Counted from the first letter of the stretch, positions 37,813 through 47,176 are shown. The stretch is 62,729 nt of DNA from Myxococcales bacterium (GCA_025359105.1 JANYHK010000136.1:1-62729); one strand, 5' to 3'. The notes: generated by a model from the sequence alone, not told the origin. A program made the numbers and translations.

Positions 37813-38679
37813 ATGAAGGCGCTCCTCAAGGACGGAAGCCAGGTTTCGGTCGTGGACGCGCCTGCGCCGGCGCTCGCCGCGGCGGACGACGTGCTCGTCC
37901 GGGTCGTCCGCGCCGGCATTTGCCGGACCGACGTGTACGCTGCCGAGGGGCTCCTGCCATGCAAGGAGCGCGTGATCCTCGGGCACGAGCTGGCCGGCGT
38001 CGTCGTCGCGTGCGGCCCGCGCGCCGCACGGGCGGCCATCGGGGCCCGCGTGACGGTGGACCCGCGCCGGACGGGCGGCTTCCTCGGTGTGGATCGCGAC
38101 GGCGCGTTCGCCGAGCTCCTCGTGGTGCCCGACGGCGCGCTCGTCGCGCTGCCCGCCGACATGGCGTTCGAGGTGGGCGCGTACGTCGAGCCGGTGGCCG
38201 CCGCGCTCGCAGTCCTCGGCGTCGGGCTCTCGCGCGCCGGCCGCGGCGTCGTCTACGGGGACGGGCGCATCGCGCGGCTGACGCACGCGGTGCTGGCGGC
38301 GCACGGTTTCGCGCGCGTCGACGCCGTCGAAGAAGGAGCGCTCGGGGAGGACACGTACGACTTCGCGATCGAGACGAGCGCCACGACCGAGGCGCTGAGG
38401 GAGCTCGTGCGCGCCGTGCGCCCGGGCGGGACCCTGGTCCTGAAGAGCCGCCCCGCACGTCCGCCCGAGCTCGACGTGCGCGCCGTCGTGCTGAAGGAGC
38501 TCGCCCTCCGCGGCGCGTCGTACGGGCGCTTCGACGACGCCGTCGCCCTCCTCGCCGGGGGCCGGCTCGACCTCGCCGATCACTTCGGCCCCACGGCGCC
38601 CCTGTCGGGCTTCGCGGCGGCCTTCGCCGCTTCGAGCGCGCGCGGGGCGAGGAAGCTCTTCCTCGCCCCCGGCGAGTAG
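37813..38679 (+). CDS. Zinc-type medium-chain dehydrogenase, first gene of five-gene biosynthetic operon, 288 aa
   Basis: GroES-like N-terminus with AGICRTDVYAAEG and GHELAGVV, giving the catalytic-zinc Cys and the His-Glu pair. The four-Cys structural zinc loop is missing, and the Rossmann turn is reduced to YGDGRIARL. At 288 aa it is about 50-60 residues shorter than typical alcohol dehydrogenases. It could oxidise or reduce an alcohol/aldehyde of the pathway, for example the aldehyde released by the A-T-R protein. GGAGGACG precedes the ATG. The next gene starts six bases after the stop. Confidence 0.82.
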   Translation: MKALLKDGSQVSVVDAPAPALAAADDVLVRVVRAGICRTDVYAAEGLLPCKERVILGHELAGVVVACGPRAARAAIGARVTVDPRRTGGFLGVDRDGAFAELLVVPDGALVALPADMAFEVGAYVEPVAAALAVLGVGLSRAGRGVVYGDGRIARLTHAVLAAHGFARVDAVEEGALGEDTYDFAIETSATTEALRELVRAVRPGGTLVLKSRPARPPELDVRAVVLKELALRGASYGRFDDAVALLAGGRLDLADHFGPTAPLSGFAAAFAASSARGARKLFLAPGE

Positions 38680-38685
38680 ACCCGC

Positions 38686-40560
38686 ATGTGCGGCATCGTC
38701 GCCATCTGCGCGCACCGAGGACGCGCCGAGCGGCGCGACGTGGAGCGCGCGCTCGGTGCCCTCCGTCACCGCGGCCCCGACGGGCTCGGCGTCTACGTCA
38801 CCGAGGACGCGCGCGTCGCCCTCGGGCACGCGCGCCTCGCGGTGATGGATCCGGGCGGCGGCGCTCAGCCCATCGCGAACGAGGACGGCACCGTCGTGGC
38901 GACGGTGAACGGCGAAATCTACGACTTCGAGCGGCTCCGCGACGAGCTCACCGCGCGCGGTCACCGGTTTCGAACCCGCTCCGACAGCGAGGTGCTCGTC
39001 CACCTCTACGAGGAGCACGGCGAGGCATGCGTGGCGATGCTCCGCGGCGAGCTCGCGTTCGTGCTGTGGGACGCGCGGCGACGGCGGCTACTGGCAGGAC
39101 GCGATCGCTTCGGCATCAAGCCGCTCGTCTACGCGCAGACGCGGGAGCGCGTGGTGTTCGCGTCCGAGGCCAAGGCCCTCTTCGCGCTCGGCGTGCCGGC
39201 GGCGTGGGACGCCGGCTCCGTCTTCCAGTCGGCCAGCGCGCAGTACACGCTGCCGGGCCGAACGCTGTTCGCCGGGGTGCGCGAGGTGAGACCCGGGCAC
39301 GTCGTCGTCGTCGAGGACGGCGCCCTTCGCGAGGAGCGGTACTGGGATCTCGAGCTGCCGGCGACGGACGGGGCGTCGACGCCGCGGGACCTCATGGACG
39401 CGCTGGAAGACGCGGTCCGCGTGCGCATGCGCGCCGACGTCCCCGTCGCGTGCCACCTGAGCGGAGGCCTCGACTCGAGCACGGTGGTCGCCCTCGCCCG
39501 GCGGCAGGGCCCGGTCGATTCGTTCACTGTCGCGTTCGACGACGCGTCGTACGACGAGCTTGCCCTCGCCGAGGCCTCCGCGCGCCACGTCGGCTCGCGC
39601 CTGCACGTCGTACGCGCGACACCGGACGCGCTGGCGCGCGCGCTCCCAGCCGCGGTGCACGCGGCCGAAGGGCTGGCCATCAACGCGCATCTTCCAGCCA
39701 AATTCCTGCTGTCGGGCGCCGTTCGTGACGCAGGCTTCAAGGTGGTGCTCACGGGAGAGGGGGCGGACGAGGCTCTCCTCGGCTACGCGCACTTTCGGCA
39801 GGACCTCCTCGGCGCCGTCGACAGCGAGGGCGCCGCGCGCGCGCTTCACGCCACGAACCGCGCGTCGGCGGGGATCATGCTGCCCGCCGGCGCAGGCCTC
39901 GACACCAGCGCGGTGAAGCGGCGCCTCGGCTTCGTGCCGACCTGGCTCGCCGCGAAGGCCACCCTCGGGCGACGCGTCCACGCGCTCCTCGCCGACGACT
40001 TTCTCGCGGCGCATGCCCACACCGATCCCTTCGCCGACGCCGTGGACGCGCTCGACGCCGCGCAGCTCACGGGTCGCGCTCCGGTGATGCAGGCGGCGTA
40101 CGCGTGGACCAAGCTCGCGCTGGCCGACTACATCCTCCGCACGCTCGGGGACGGCACCGAGATGGCGCATGGCGTGGAGGGACGCCTCCCCTTCCTCGAC
40201 ACGCGCGTCTTCGAGGTCGCGCGCGCCCTCCCGCTCGCGTCGAAGGTCAGGGACGGCGTCGAGAAGTGGGCGCTGCGCGAGGGGGCGCGTTCGCTCGTCA
40301 CCGGCGACGTGGCGCGCCGGCAGAAGCATCCCTTCCTCGCGCCGCCGCTCGGCGTGTCGGGGGGCGGCGCCTGGGCCGATGTCGTGGCGCTCGCGCGGCA
40401 GCGCCCCCCTCCGTTCTTCGACGCGCGCAAGGTAGGGAGGTGGCTCGACGCGCTCCCGGGCGCGACGGCGGCCGAGCAAGCCGCCTCCGATCCGGCGCTG
40501 ATGCTCCTCGCCACCAGCACGCTGCTCGGCGAGCGCTTGCACCTGGGGAGCCCGGCATGA
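38686..40560 (+). CDS. asnB: Asparagine synthase (glutamine-hydrolysing) family, operon gene 2, 624 aa
   Basis: An N-terminal class II glutaminase domain starting M-C-G-I-V, with nucleophile Cys2, RHRGPDG-like RHRGPDGLG and GEIYDFERL. The synthetase domain has the PP-loop SGGLDSSTV and GEGADEALLGY, and GVEGRLPFLD near the C-terminus. It makes an amide from a carboxylate, glutamine and ATP. In this operon it may amidate the pathway intermediate rather than make free asparagine; asparagine synthetase remains the alternative. It overlaps the next start by four bases. Confidence 0.85.
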   Translation: MCGIVAICAHRGRAERRDVERALGALRHRGPDGLGVYVTEDARVALGHARLAVMDPGGGAQPIANEDGTVVATVNGEIYDFERLRDELTARGHRFRTRSDSEVLVHLYEEHGEACVAMLRGELAFVLWDARRRRLLAGRDRFGIKPLVYAQTRERVVFASEAKALFALGVPAAWDAGSVFQSASAQYTLPGRTLFAGVREVRPGHVVVVEDGALREERYWDLELPATDGASTPRDLMDALEDAVRVRMRADVPVACHLSGGLDSSTVVALARRQGPVDSFTVAFDDASYDELALAEASARHVGSRLHVVRATPDALARALPAAVHAAEGLAINAHLPAKFLLSGAVRDAGFKVVLTGEGADEALLGYAHFRQDLLGAVDSEGAARALHATNRASAGIMLPAGAGLDTSAVKRRLGFVPTWLAAKATLGRRVHALLADDFLAAHAHTDPFADAVDALDAAQLTGRAPVMQAAYAWTKLALADYILRTLGDGTEMAHGVEGRLPFLDTRVFEVARALPLASKVRDGVEKWALREGARSLVTGDVARRQKHPFLAPPLGVSGGGAWADVVALARQRPPPFFDARKVGRWLDALPGATAAEQAASDPALMLLATSTLLGERLHLGSPA

Positions 40561-41363
40561 GCCCCCTCCTGCCACGCGGCGCCGCGCTACGCCGCAGCAT
40601 CTATGCGGGAGAGATCCATCGAGCTCCGGCCGGCGACGCGTCGCGCGCGCTGGCCGGGCGCGTTCGGGCGATCCTCGACGCGACGCCCCCGCCTTCCTCG
40701 GAGGCGACCGGCGCCGGCGCGCGCATCCACGCGCACGCGAACGAGGCGCGGCGGCGCGTGCTCGTCGATGCGGCGGTAAGCGACGGTGTCCGCGCGGTGC
40801 TGGCGGCGCTCGGCCTGGCGCCCGACGAGCACGCGTACGATCCGCCACGTCTGCGGGCGATCCAGAGCGGGGCGCATGCGATCCCGGAGGCCGCCGCTGC
40901 GTACTACGCCCACCGCGACACCTGGTATGCGAACCCGCGCGCGCAGGTGAACGTGTGGATCCCGCTCCACGACGCGGCGGCAGAGGAGACGTTCACCCTA
41001 TTTCCGTCCGCGTTCGGGCGGGCAGTGGAGAATGACTCGGCGACGTTCGACTACGCCACGTGGGTCGAGACCGTCGGTTGGCAGCGCCCGGGCGGTGCGG
41101 CGCGCGGCGTGTACCCGCGCGCGCTTCGATCGCTCGACGGGCAGGAGCGCTACGAGTTTGCGGCAGAGGCCGGCACAGTCCTCCTCTTTTCTGCGGCGCA
41201 CCTCCATCAGACCCGCGCGCACGCGTCGGGACGCACCCGCTACAGCGTCGACTTCCGCGTCGTGCACCTCGCCGATCACGAGGCCGGCCTCGGCGCGCCC
41301 GACGTCGACAACCGGTCGACCGGCGCCGCCCTGGTCGACTACGTCACGCCGGGGGCGAAATGA
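40557..41363 (+). CDS. Probable 2-oxoglutarate/Fe(II) oxygenase, operon gene 3, 268 aa
   Basis: No close family member was recognised, but the facial triad is plausible: H119-x-D121 in AHRDTWYAN, a distal His in the HLHQT turn (H215 or H217) and Arg228 in RTRYSVDFR for 2-oxoglutarate. The strand NPRAQVNVWIPLHD follows HxD, as in phytanoyl-CoA-dioxygenase-like hydroxylases. It would hydroxylate an amino acid or carrier-bound substrate. It is joined to neighbours by ATGA overlaps on both sides. A cupin enzyme is the alternative. Confidence 0.65.
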   Translation: MSPLLPRGAALRRSIYAGEIHRAPAGDASRALAGRVRAILDATPPPSSEATGAGARIHAHANEARRRVLVDAAVSDGVRAVLAALGLAPDEHAYDPPRLRAIQSGAHAIPEAAAAYYAHRDTWYANPRAQVNVWIPLHDAAAEETFTLFPSAFGRAVENDSATFDYATWVETVGWQRPGGAARGVYPRALRSLDGQERYEFAAEAGTVLLFSAAHLHQTRAHASGRTRYSVDFRVVHLADHEAGLGAPDVDNRSTGAALVDYVTPGAK

Positions 41364-44017
41364 CGTCGTTCGTCGCACGGTTCGGCGAGATCGTGCGCGC
41401 GCATGGCGATCGCGTGGCGATCGAGGACGGCGTCGCGCGCGTCACCTACGCCGAGCTCGATCGGCGCGCGCGAGAGATAGCGGGCGCGCTGCGGGCAAGG
41501 GACGTCGGTCCGGAGCGCGTCGTCGCCCTGTCGCTTCCCAAATCGGCCGCCTACGTCGAGGCGCTCCTCGGTGTCTGGTATGCGGGCGGCGCGTTCACGG
41601 TGATCGATCCGTCGCTCCCCCGAGCGCGTCGCGACCTCATCGCGGGCGACTCGCGCGCGGGCGTCGTCTGGGACGCCGTGGCGGCCCGCGGGGCGGCCCT
41701 GCATCCGCCGATCGAGACGCCGCACGACGCCAGGCCGGAGGAGCTCGCCTACGTGCTCTTCACGAGCGGCTCCACCGGCGCGCCTAAGGGCGTCCTGGTC
41801 GAGCACCGCGGCCTCCCGAACGTGCTCCTCGCGCAGATCGCCGCGTTCGCCCTCGCCCCTGGCAGCCGCGTCCTCTTTCATCTGGCCACGAGCTTCGACG
41901 CGTCGATCTCGGACCTCGGGACCGCGCTCCTCTCCGGCGCCACACTGCTCATCGACGCCGACGCCGACGTCGCGCGCGTCCTTCGCGCGCGACGCGTCAC
42001 CCACGCAGATCTCCCGCCCTCGCTGCTCGCTGTCCTCACGCCTAAGGACGCGCCGGATCTGCAGACCCTCATCGTGGGCGGGGAGGCGTCCGATCCGGCC
42101 GTCCTGCGGCGCTGGGCGGAGACGGTGCGCGTCGTGAACGTGTACGGGCCCACCGAGGCCACCATCTGCACGAGCATGTGCGTCGTCGACGCGACCACGT
42201 GGGACGCGCCTCTGCTCGGCGACCCGCTCCCCGGCGTGACCTACGAGGTCGACGAGGGCGAGCTCGTCATCGGAGGCGTGCAGGTGGCGCGTGGCTACAC
42301 CGCCGGCGCGGACGGTGCGCGCTTCGTGACGCGCGACGGCGCGCGCCTGTTCCGCACCGGGGATCGCGTGCGCGTTCGCGCGGACGGGCAGCTCGTGTTC
42401 GCGGGCCGGGTCGACCGGCAGCTCAAGGTGCGGGGCCGCCTCATCGCACCGGAGGAGATCGAGGCCTGCCTCGCGGCCGCGCCGGAACTCACGGCGTCGG
42501 CGGTCGTCCTGCGGCCGGTGGGCGGCGACGGCACGCGCCGAGGGCTCGTGGCGTTCGTGGAGGCGAGGGGCTCGGGAGACGTCGATGTGCATGCGCTCGC
42601 GGAACGCGTCGCCGCGCGCCTGCCTGGCTGGATGGCGCCGTCGCGCTACGTCGTCGGAGCGCTGCCGCGTACGCCGGCGGGCAAGGTCGATTTCGCGACG
42701 CTGGCGCGCGCGCCCCTCGCGCATCCCCGCTCCTCGGGGATCGCTCCTTCCTCGAGCGACGAGGCGCTCCTGACCGCCGCGTGGGAGCGGGTGCTCGGGA
42801 TCGCGCCGCTCGGGATCACCGACGATCTCGTGGCGTTCGGCGCCGATTCGCTGGCGGCCGTCGAGGTGGCGGCGCTGGCCGCGGCGGGCGGCCTTCAGAT
42901 CTCGTCCGTCGTGCTCGCCCTTCACCCGACCGTCCGCGCGGCGTGCGAGGCGATGGCGCGCTCCGCCGACGCGATGCCGGCGCAGGCGCTCCGCGAGCTC
43001 GCCCGCGCCACGACGAGCCCCACGCCGCGACGATCCCGCGTGCCGTCGTCCTCGCCGCGGCGCGTGCTCGTGACCGGGGCGACAGGGCACATCGGGCGCG
43101 CCCTCTGCGACGAGCTCGTGGCCGCCTACGCCGGCACCATGGTCGTCCGCCTCGTCCGCGGTGAGCCCCGTCCGTCGTCCGCGCGTGTCGTGGAGCTGCG
43201 CGGAGATCTCGCGGCGCCGCGACTGGGCCTTCCTTCGCGCGCTTGGTCCTGGCTCGCCGAGGAGGTCGACGCAATCTTCCACCTCGGCGCCGACGTCAAC
43301 CTCGTCTCGCCGTACGCGTCGCTCGCCCCCGCCAACGTCGAGGGGACGCGCGAGGTGCTCCGCCTCGCGCGCGAGGGACGACCCAAGTGGGTCCACCACG
43401 CCTCCACGATCGGGGTGCTCCTTTCGGCGGACGAGTCGCCCGGCGCGCCCGACGACGAGACGAACGATCTCTCGGCGGCGCACGCTGTACGCGGCGGCTA
43501 CGCGCAGTCGAAGTGGGTGGCGGAGGCCCTCTTGCGCGACGCCATGGACGTCCCGGTGACGCTCCACCGCTTCGGCCTCGTCGCCGGCGCCCCGCGCGAT
43601 CTGCTCGATCTGTTCGTTCGCGCCGCGCGGGCGAGCGGGTGCCTGCCCGACCTCGGCGACGGCGCCGCGCTCGACTTCGTCCCGGTCGGGTTCGCTGCCC
43701 GCGCGTTCTCCAAGCTCGCCTTCGGCGCGGCCCGCGACGGTCGCCCCGCCACGTTCCACGTGCTCGGTCCCCGGCCCGTCACCGTGCGCGAGCTCCAGCG
43801 CGTGCTCCACGACGCCGGCGTCCCGATCGAAATCGTGCCCCTCGCCGAGTGGACGCGCCGCGCGGCGTCGTCGGCGCATTTGCCGCTCTTCGGCACGAGG
43901 CGCGTCGACTGGTTACGCACCCGGGCCCTCCTCGGCGACACCGTCCCCGACGACGCGTGCTGCATGCGCGCGTTCGCAGCGGTCGTCCAGGGTAGCCTGG
44001 ACGAGGTGACGCCATGA
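41360..44017 (+). CDS. Single-module NRPS-like protein: adenylation-thiolation-thioester reductase, 885 aa
   Basis: Domains: adenylation (about 1-455) with LFTSGSTGAPKG, YGPTE at 262-266, FRTGD, GRVDRQLKVRGRLIAPEEIE and Lys442; carrier (465-530) with FGADSL and phosphopantetheine Ser497; reductase (568-880) with VTGATGHIG, Y714-x3-K718 and SDRe features. There is no condensation domain. It should load one acid, hold it as a thioester and release it reductively as an aldehyde or alcohol, like LYS2 or carboxylic-acid reductases. My hand-aligned specificity positions read D-A-S-D-I-G-V-I-C-K; Asp180 suggests an alpha-amino acid, but the residue is not assigned. Overlaps both neighbours by four bases. 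Confidence 0.9.
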   Translation: MTSFVARFGEIVRAHGDRVAIEDGVARVTYAELDRRAREIAGALRARDVGPERVVALSLPKSAAYVEALLGVWYAGGAFTVIDPSLPRARRDLIAGDSRAGVVWDAVAARGAALHPPIETPHDARPEELAYVLFTSGSTGAPKGVLVEHRGLPNVLLAQIAAFALAPGSRVLFHLATSFDASISDLGTALLSGATLLIDADADVARVLRARRVTHADLPPSLLAVLTPKDAPDLQTLIVGGEASDPAVLRRWAETVRVVNVYGPTEATICTSMCVVDATTWDAPLLGDPLPGVTYEVDEGELVIGGVQVARGYTAGADGARFVTRDGARLFRTGDRVRVRADGQLVFAGRVDRQLKVRGRLIAPEEIEACLAAAPELTASAVVLRPVGGDGTRRGLVAFVEARGSGDVDVHALAERVAARLPGWMAPSRYVVGALPRTPAGKVDFATLARAPLAHPRSSGIAPSSSDEALLTAAWERVLGIAPLGITDDLVAFGADSLAAVEVAALAAAGGLQISSVVLALHPTVRAACEAMARSADAMPAQALRELARATTSPTPRRSRVPSSSPRRVLVTGATGHIGRALCDELVAAYAGTMVVRLVRGEPRPSSARVVELRGDLAAPRLGLPSRAWSWLAEEVDAIFHLGADVNLVSPYASLAPANVEGTREVLRLAREGRPKWVHHASTIGVLLSADESPGAPDDETNDLSAAHAVRGGYAQSKWVAEALLRDAMDVPVTLHRFGLVAGAPRDLLDLFVRAARASGCLPDLGDGAALDFVPVGFAARAFSKLAFGAARDGRPATFHVLGPRPVTVRELQRVLHDAGVPIEIVPLAEWTRRAASSAHLPLFGTRRVDWLRTRALLGDTVPDDACCMRAFAAVVQGSLDEVTP

Positions 44018-45003
44018 CGCGCGGGATGGTCCTCGGAAAGTTCCTGCCTCCCCACACGGGGCACGTTTACCTCGTCGACTTCGCGCGCGCGTACGTCGAC
44101 GATCTCACCGTCGTCGTCGGCACGCTCGCGCGCGAGCCCATCGCCGGCGAGCTGCGCGTGAAGTGGATGCGCGAGCTCTTCCCGCAGGTCCGCGTCGTCC
44201 ACCTCACCGACGAGAACCCGCAGTACCCCCACGAGCACCCCGATTTCTGGGCGATCTGGAAGGCGAGCCTCCTTCGCGTCTTGCCCGCACCCCCCGATCT
44301 CGTCTTCGCGTCGGACAGCTACGGCCACGAGCTCGCCGCGGTCCTCGGGGCGTCGTACGTCCCGGTCGACGCCGCGCGCGCCGCGGTTCCGATCTGCGCG
44401 ACGAAGGTGCGCGAGGATCCCATGGCGCACTGGGAGTACCTCCCGAGGTGCGTGCGCCCGCACTTCCTGCGACGCGTCTGCGTCTTCGGTCCCGAGTCCA
44501 CCGGCAAGAGCACGCTCGCGGCGCGCCTGGCCGCGCATTACCGCACGCAGTGGGTCCCGGAATATGCGCGCGGGCTCCTGGAGGGACGCGAAGGGCGCGT
44601 GGCGGCGGCCGACATGCCGCTCATCGCGAAGGGGCAGCACGCCAGCGAGACGGCGCTGGCGCCGAGCGCCAACCGCGTTCTCTTCTGCGACACCGATCCC
44701 CTGGCGACCGTGCTCTGGAGCGAGGCGCTGTTCGGCGCCGTCGATACCGAGGTGCGCGCCGCCGGCGACGCCGCCTCCTACGATCTGACCCTGCTCACCG
44801 ACGTCGACGTGCCATTCGTCCCCGATCCGGTCCGCTACCTGCCCGACGAGCGGGCGAGCTTCTTCGCGCGCTGCGAAGAAGCCCTCACCGCCCGCGGACG
44901 CCCGTTCGTGCGCCTTCGGGGAAGCTGGGACGAGCGCTTCGCCGCGGCGTGCGCGGCTGTCGACACGCTCCTCGCTCGCCCAGAAGTCTCCGGAGCGCCG
45001 TGA
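44014..45003 (+). CDS. nadR: NadR-type NMN adenylyltransferase/nicotinamide riboside kinase, operon gene 5, 329 aa
   Basis: The N-terminal domain has GKFLPPHTGHVYLV, the PxxxGH site of nicotinamide-mononucleotide adenylyltransferases. The C-terminal kinase has FGPESTGKSTLAARLA (Walker A) and WVPEYAR. The E. coli DNA-binding domain is absent, so this is an enzyme-only NadR like that of Haemophilus. It phosphorylates nicotinamide riboside and adenylates the mononucleotide. Its place as the last gene, with an ATGA overlap to the reductase, is unusual. It might supply NAD(P)H locally or act on a pathway nucleoside. Confidence 0.9.
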   Translation: MTRGMVLGKFLPPHTGHVYLVDFARAYVDDLTVVVGTLAREPIAGELRVKWMRELFPQVRVVHLTDENPQYPHEHPDFWAIWKASLLRVLPAPPDLVFASDSYGHELAAVLGASYVPVDAARAAVPICATKVREDPMAHWEYLPRCVRPHFLRRVCVFGPESTGKSTLAARLAAHYRTQWVPEYARGLLEGREGRVAAADMPLIAKGQHASETALAPSANRVLFCDTDPLATVLWSEALFGAVDTEVRAAGDAASYDLTLLTDVDVPFVPDPVRYLPDERASFFARCEEALTARGRPFVRLRGSWDERFAAACAAVDTLLARPEVSGAP

Positions 45004-45016
45004 ACCGTGGGCGCGC

Positions 45017-46180
45017 CTACTCGTCGGACAGCGTGCCGTGCGCCTCCTCGAAGGCGCGGCCCACCGCCGGCACCTCGAAGTAGTCGTGGAGCACGCCGGC
45101 GCGGTACGGATCGCCGCCCGTGAGCTTGCGACCGAGCGGCCCCAGATCGACGACCTTGCGCACGTCGGCCAGCGGGCGCCCGTCCTTCGCCGCCACCGCG
45201 ACCTGGGCGTCCACCGCCGCGAGCAGCGCGTCCAGGTCCCGCAGGTACGCCCGATCGCGCTGGACGGGGCCGTGGCCCGGCACCAGCGTCACCGCGTCGA
45301 TCGCCGCCACCTTGGCGAGCACGGCGCGCCATTCGCGCGGGTACGATCCGATCGCGAACGGCGTCGGCCACACGACGACGTCGCCGGTCACGAGGACCTT
45401 GTCGCCCGGCACGTACACCATCGCGTCGCCCGCCGTATTTCCGCGGCCGAGATGCAGCACCTTCACGTCGCACCCGCCGAGCGGCACGACGAGTTCGTCC
45501 TTGAACGTCTCGGTCGGGGTGACCAGCTCGACGTCCTTCCAGAGCGGGATCGCCGCCTCCCCGTCCGCGATCTTCTCCTCGAGGTCGCGACGCTCCTGGT
45601 CGGGCATGGCGCCGCCGTCCTCGGTCTTGCCGCCGGACAGCTGCTCCTTGAGTGACGCCACGAACGGCGCGATCTTCGTCCGGTACGCTGCGACCTGCTT
45701 GGGGCCATTCTTGAGCAGGAGGCGCTTGGTATCCTCGTGCGCGACGAAGCGCACGGCCCCCGTCGACGCGAACGCGTCACGGTAGACCGCGTTCCCGAAC
45801 ACGTGGTCGTTGTGCCAGTGCGTCGTCACGACCACTCGAACGGGCTTCGACGTGAGCCGGCGCAGCTCGGCCACCATGCGCCGCGCCAGCGCGGGGAACT
45901 GGCCGGTGTCGACCACCATGACCGAGTCGTCACCGACGATGGCCGTCGAGTTCCCCGACACGATCGGCGACCGGGTCTCCCTGGCGACGAAGACGTACAC
46001 ACGGGGGGAGGCCTGGACGAGATCGTACGCGTCCGCCGTCGGGCGATGCGGCGCCATCACCGTCGCGGGCGGGGTGGCAGGCGCAGCGGCGGGTACCGGT
46101 ACGGACGACGCGGACGGCGGCGCACAGGAGAGAAAGACGACCCAGGCCGCGAGGCCCGCCAGGCTCCAGCGCACGTTCAT
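45017..46180 (-). CDS. Metallo-beta-lactamase-fold lipoprotein, 387 aa
   Basis: A signal peptide ending FLSC (lipobox) is followed by a Pro/Ala linker. The hydrolase domain has TTHWHNDHVFGN (metal-binding HxHxDH), LHLGRGNTAGDAMVYVPGDKVLVTGD and VPGHGPV. This is the B3/glyoxalase-II-like group of secreted MBL-fold proteins. Substrate is not known; a lactamase or lactonase is possible. It converges on the biosynthetic operon with 13 bp between stops, so it is not part of that transcript. Confidence 0.85.
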   Translation of the reverse strand: MNVRWSLAGLAAWVVFLSCAPPSASSVPVPAAAPATPPATVMAPHRPTADAYDLVQASPRVYVFVARETRSPIVSGNSTAIVGDDSVMVVDTGQFPALARRMVAELRRLTSKPVRVVVTTHWHNDHVFGNAVYRDAFASTGAVRFVAHEDTKRLLLKNGPKQVAAYRTKIAPFVASLKEQLSGGKTEDGGAMPDQERRDLEEKIADGEAAIPLWKDVELVTPTETFKDELVVPLGGCDVKVLHLGRGNTAGDAMVYVPGDKVLVTGDVVVWPTPFAIGSYPREWRAVLAKVAAIDAVTLVPGHGPVQRDRAYLRDLDALLAAVDAQVAVAAKDGRPLADVRKVVDLGPLGRKLTGGDPYRAGVLHDYFEVPAVGRAFEEAHGTLSDE

Positions 46181-46240
46181 CGGGGGAGGAACACCGCCCG
46201 CCCCCGAAAGTTCGCCGGAGTGCGACGAATGCGCGGACGC

Positions 46241-46882
46241 TCACCCGCCGGGCGACGGTGGCCAGGTCAGCGCGAGGACCACGCGCTGTCGCTCCCGGAC
46301 GAGCTCGACGACCGCGCTTCCGCCGCGCTCGGCGCCGACGAAGACGTGATCGGTCCACTCGGTGCCCGCCGCCGGGTAGCCATCGACCGAGAGGACGACG
46401 TCCCCCTGGCGAAACCCCGCGCGCGCGAGGAGCGAGTACTTCGGCACCGTCCCTATCTCGATCGCGTCGGGCTGCCGTCCGCCGCGGGACACCACCGTCG
46501 TGTGGACCTGGAACGGCGTCACGGTCGGCGTCTCCCAGGGCGGAAGCGCCGCGTGCGTGATCTGCAGGGGCAATCCGGCGCGCTGGAGCTCCGTCGCGCG
46601 CACCAGCAGCGCCACGGGATCGTGGGTCAAAGGCTCGGTCACAGCGAGAAGACCGGACGAGAGCTGCGGGAGATCGAGCGCCGCCTGCGTCACGCTCGGC
46701 GCAGGCGGCGGCGACGGACTCAGCCTCGGGCGCGTCGGAGGTGCCGGTCGCTCGGCTGCGCCGACGAACGGCATGGGAAGCTGCTCCGGCTGGCGCAGCA
46801 TGAGCAGCGCCTGCACGCCGCCGGCGATGGCCACGAGGCCCGCCGCGCTGATGATGAACAGCGCGAAGAGCACTGCGCTCAC
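46241..46882 (-). CDS. Membrane-anchored PDZ protein (GspC-like C-terminus), about 213 aa
   Basis: One N-terminal membrane helix (VLFALFIISAAGLVAIAGGV), a Pro-rich linker, a middle helical/beta part and a C-terminal PDZ domain with VPKYSLLARAGFRQGDVVLSVDGYPA. The layout resembles the type II secretion GspC family, but no other secretion genes lie beside it. The GTG at 46882 is chosen to place the helix at the start; an ATG at 47029 would add an Arg/Ser-rich stretch. Confidence 0.65.
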   Translation of the reverse strand: MSAVLFALFIISAAGLVAIAGGVQALLMLRQPEQLPMPFVGAAERPAPPTRPRLSPSPPPAPSVTQAALDLPQLSSGLLAVTEPLTHDPVALLVRATELQRAGLPLQITHAALPPWETPTVTPFQVHTTVVSRGGRQPDAIEIGTVPKYSLLARAGFRQGDVVLSVDGYPAAGTEWTDHVFVGAERGGSAVVELVRERQRVVLALTWPPSPGG

Positions 46883-47176
46883 GTCGCACAGGGCTGCTAT
46901 GGAACGCCAGTCCGGCGCCCAGCCACCGCGACCGGCGCGGCAAGGGAGGACGACGGGGCTGCACCGCCTATCGGTTCTGCTGGTGCTCGTGAGGACGTCG
47001 ACATCGGCGGAGCGGTACGGTGAGTCCATCGTGGACTGCTTCAGCAACGGGCGTGCCGCGCCGAGACCTGCGAGATCACGCGGCCCGCGTGCGCCTCGAG
47101 GCGCACGCCGCGCGCGATTTGGCAGGCGGCGCTTCCCGGCGCGACAACCTGGCAATCGAGTATCGTGACCTCGACC
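46883..47176. other. Divergent region between PDZ protein and helicase
   Basis: No gene with protein-like composition is seen. A plus-strand TATCGT at 47161-47166 lies ten bases before the helicase ATG and may be its -10, with longer spacing than other genes. The stretch may also code for an extended PDZ protein from ATG 47029. Confidence 0.35.

Noticed and set aside
41339-43879. 846-aa open frame on the minus strand
   Set aside because: Antisense shadow of the A-T-R protein, rich in Arg/His/Glu, with no motif.
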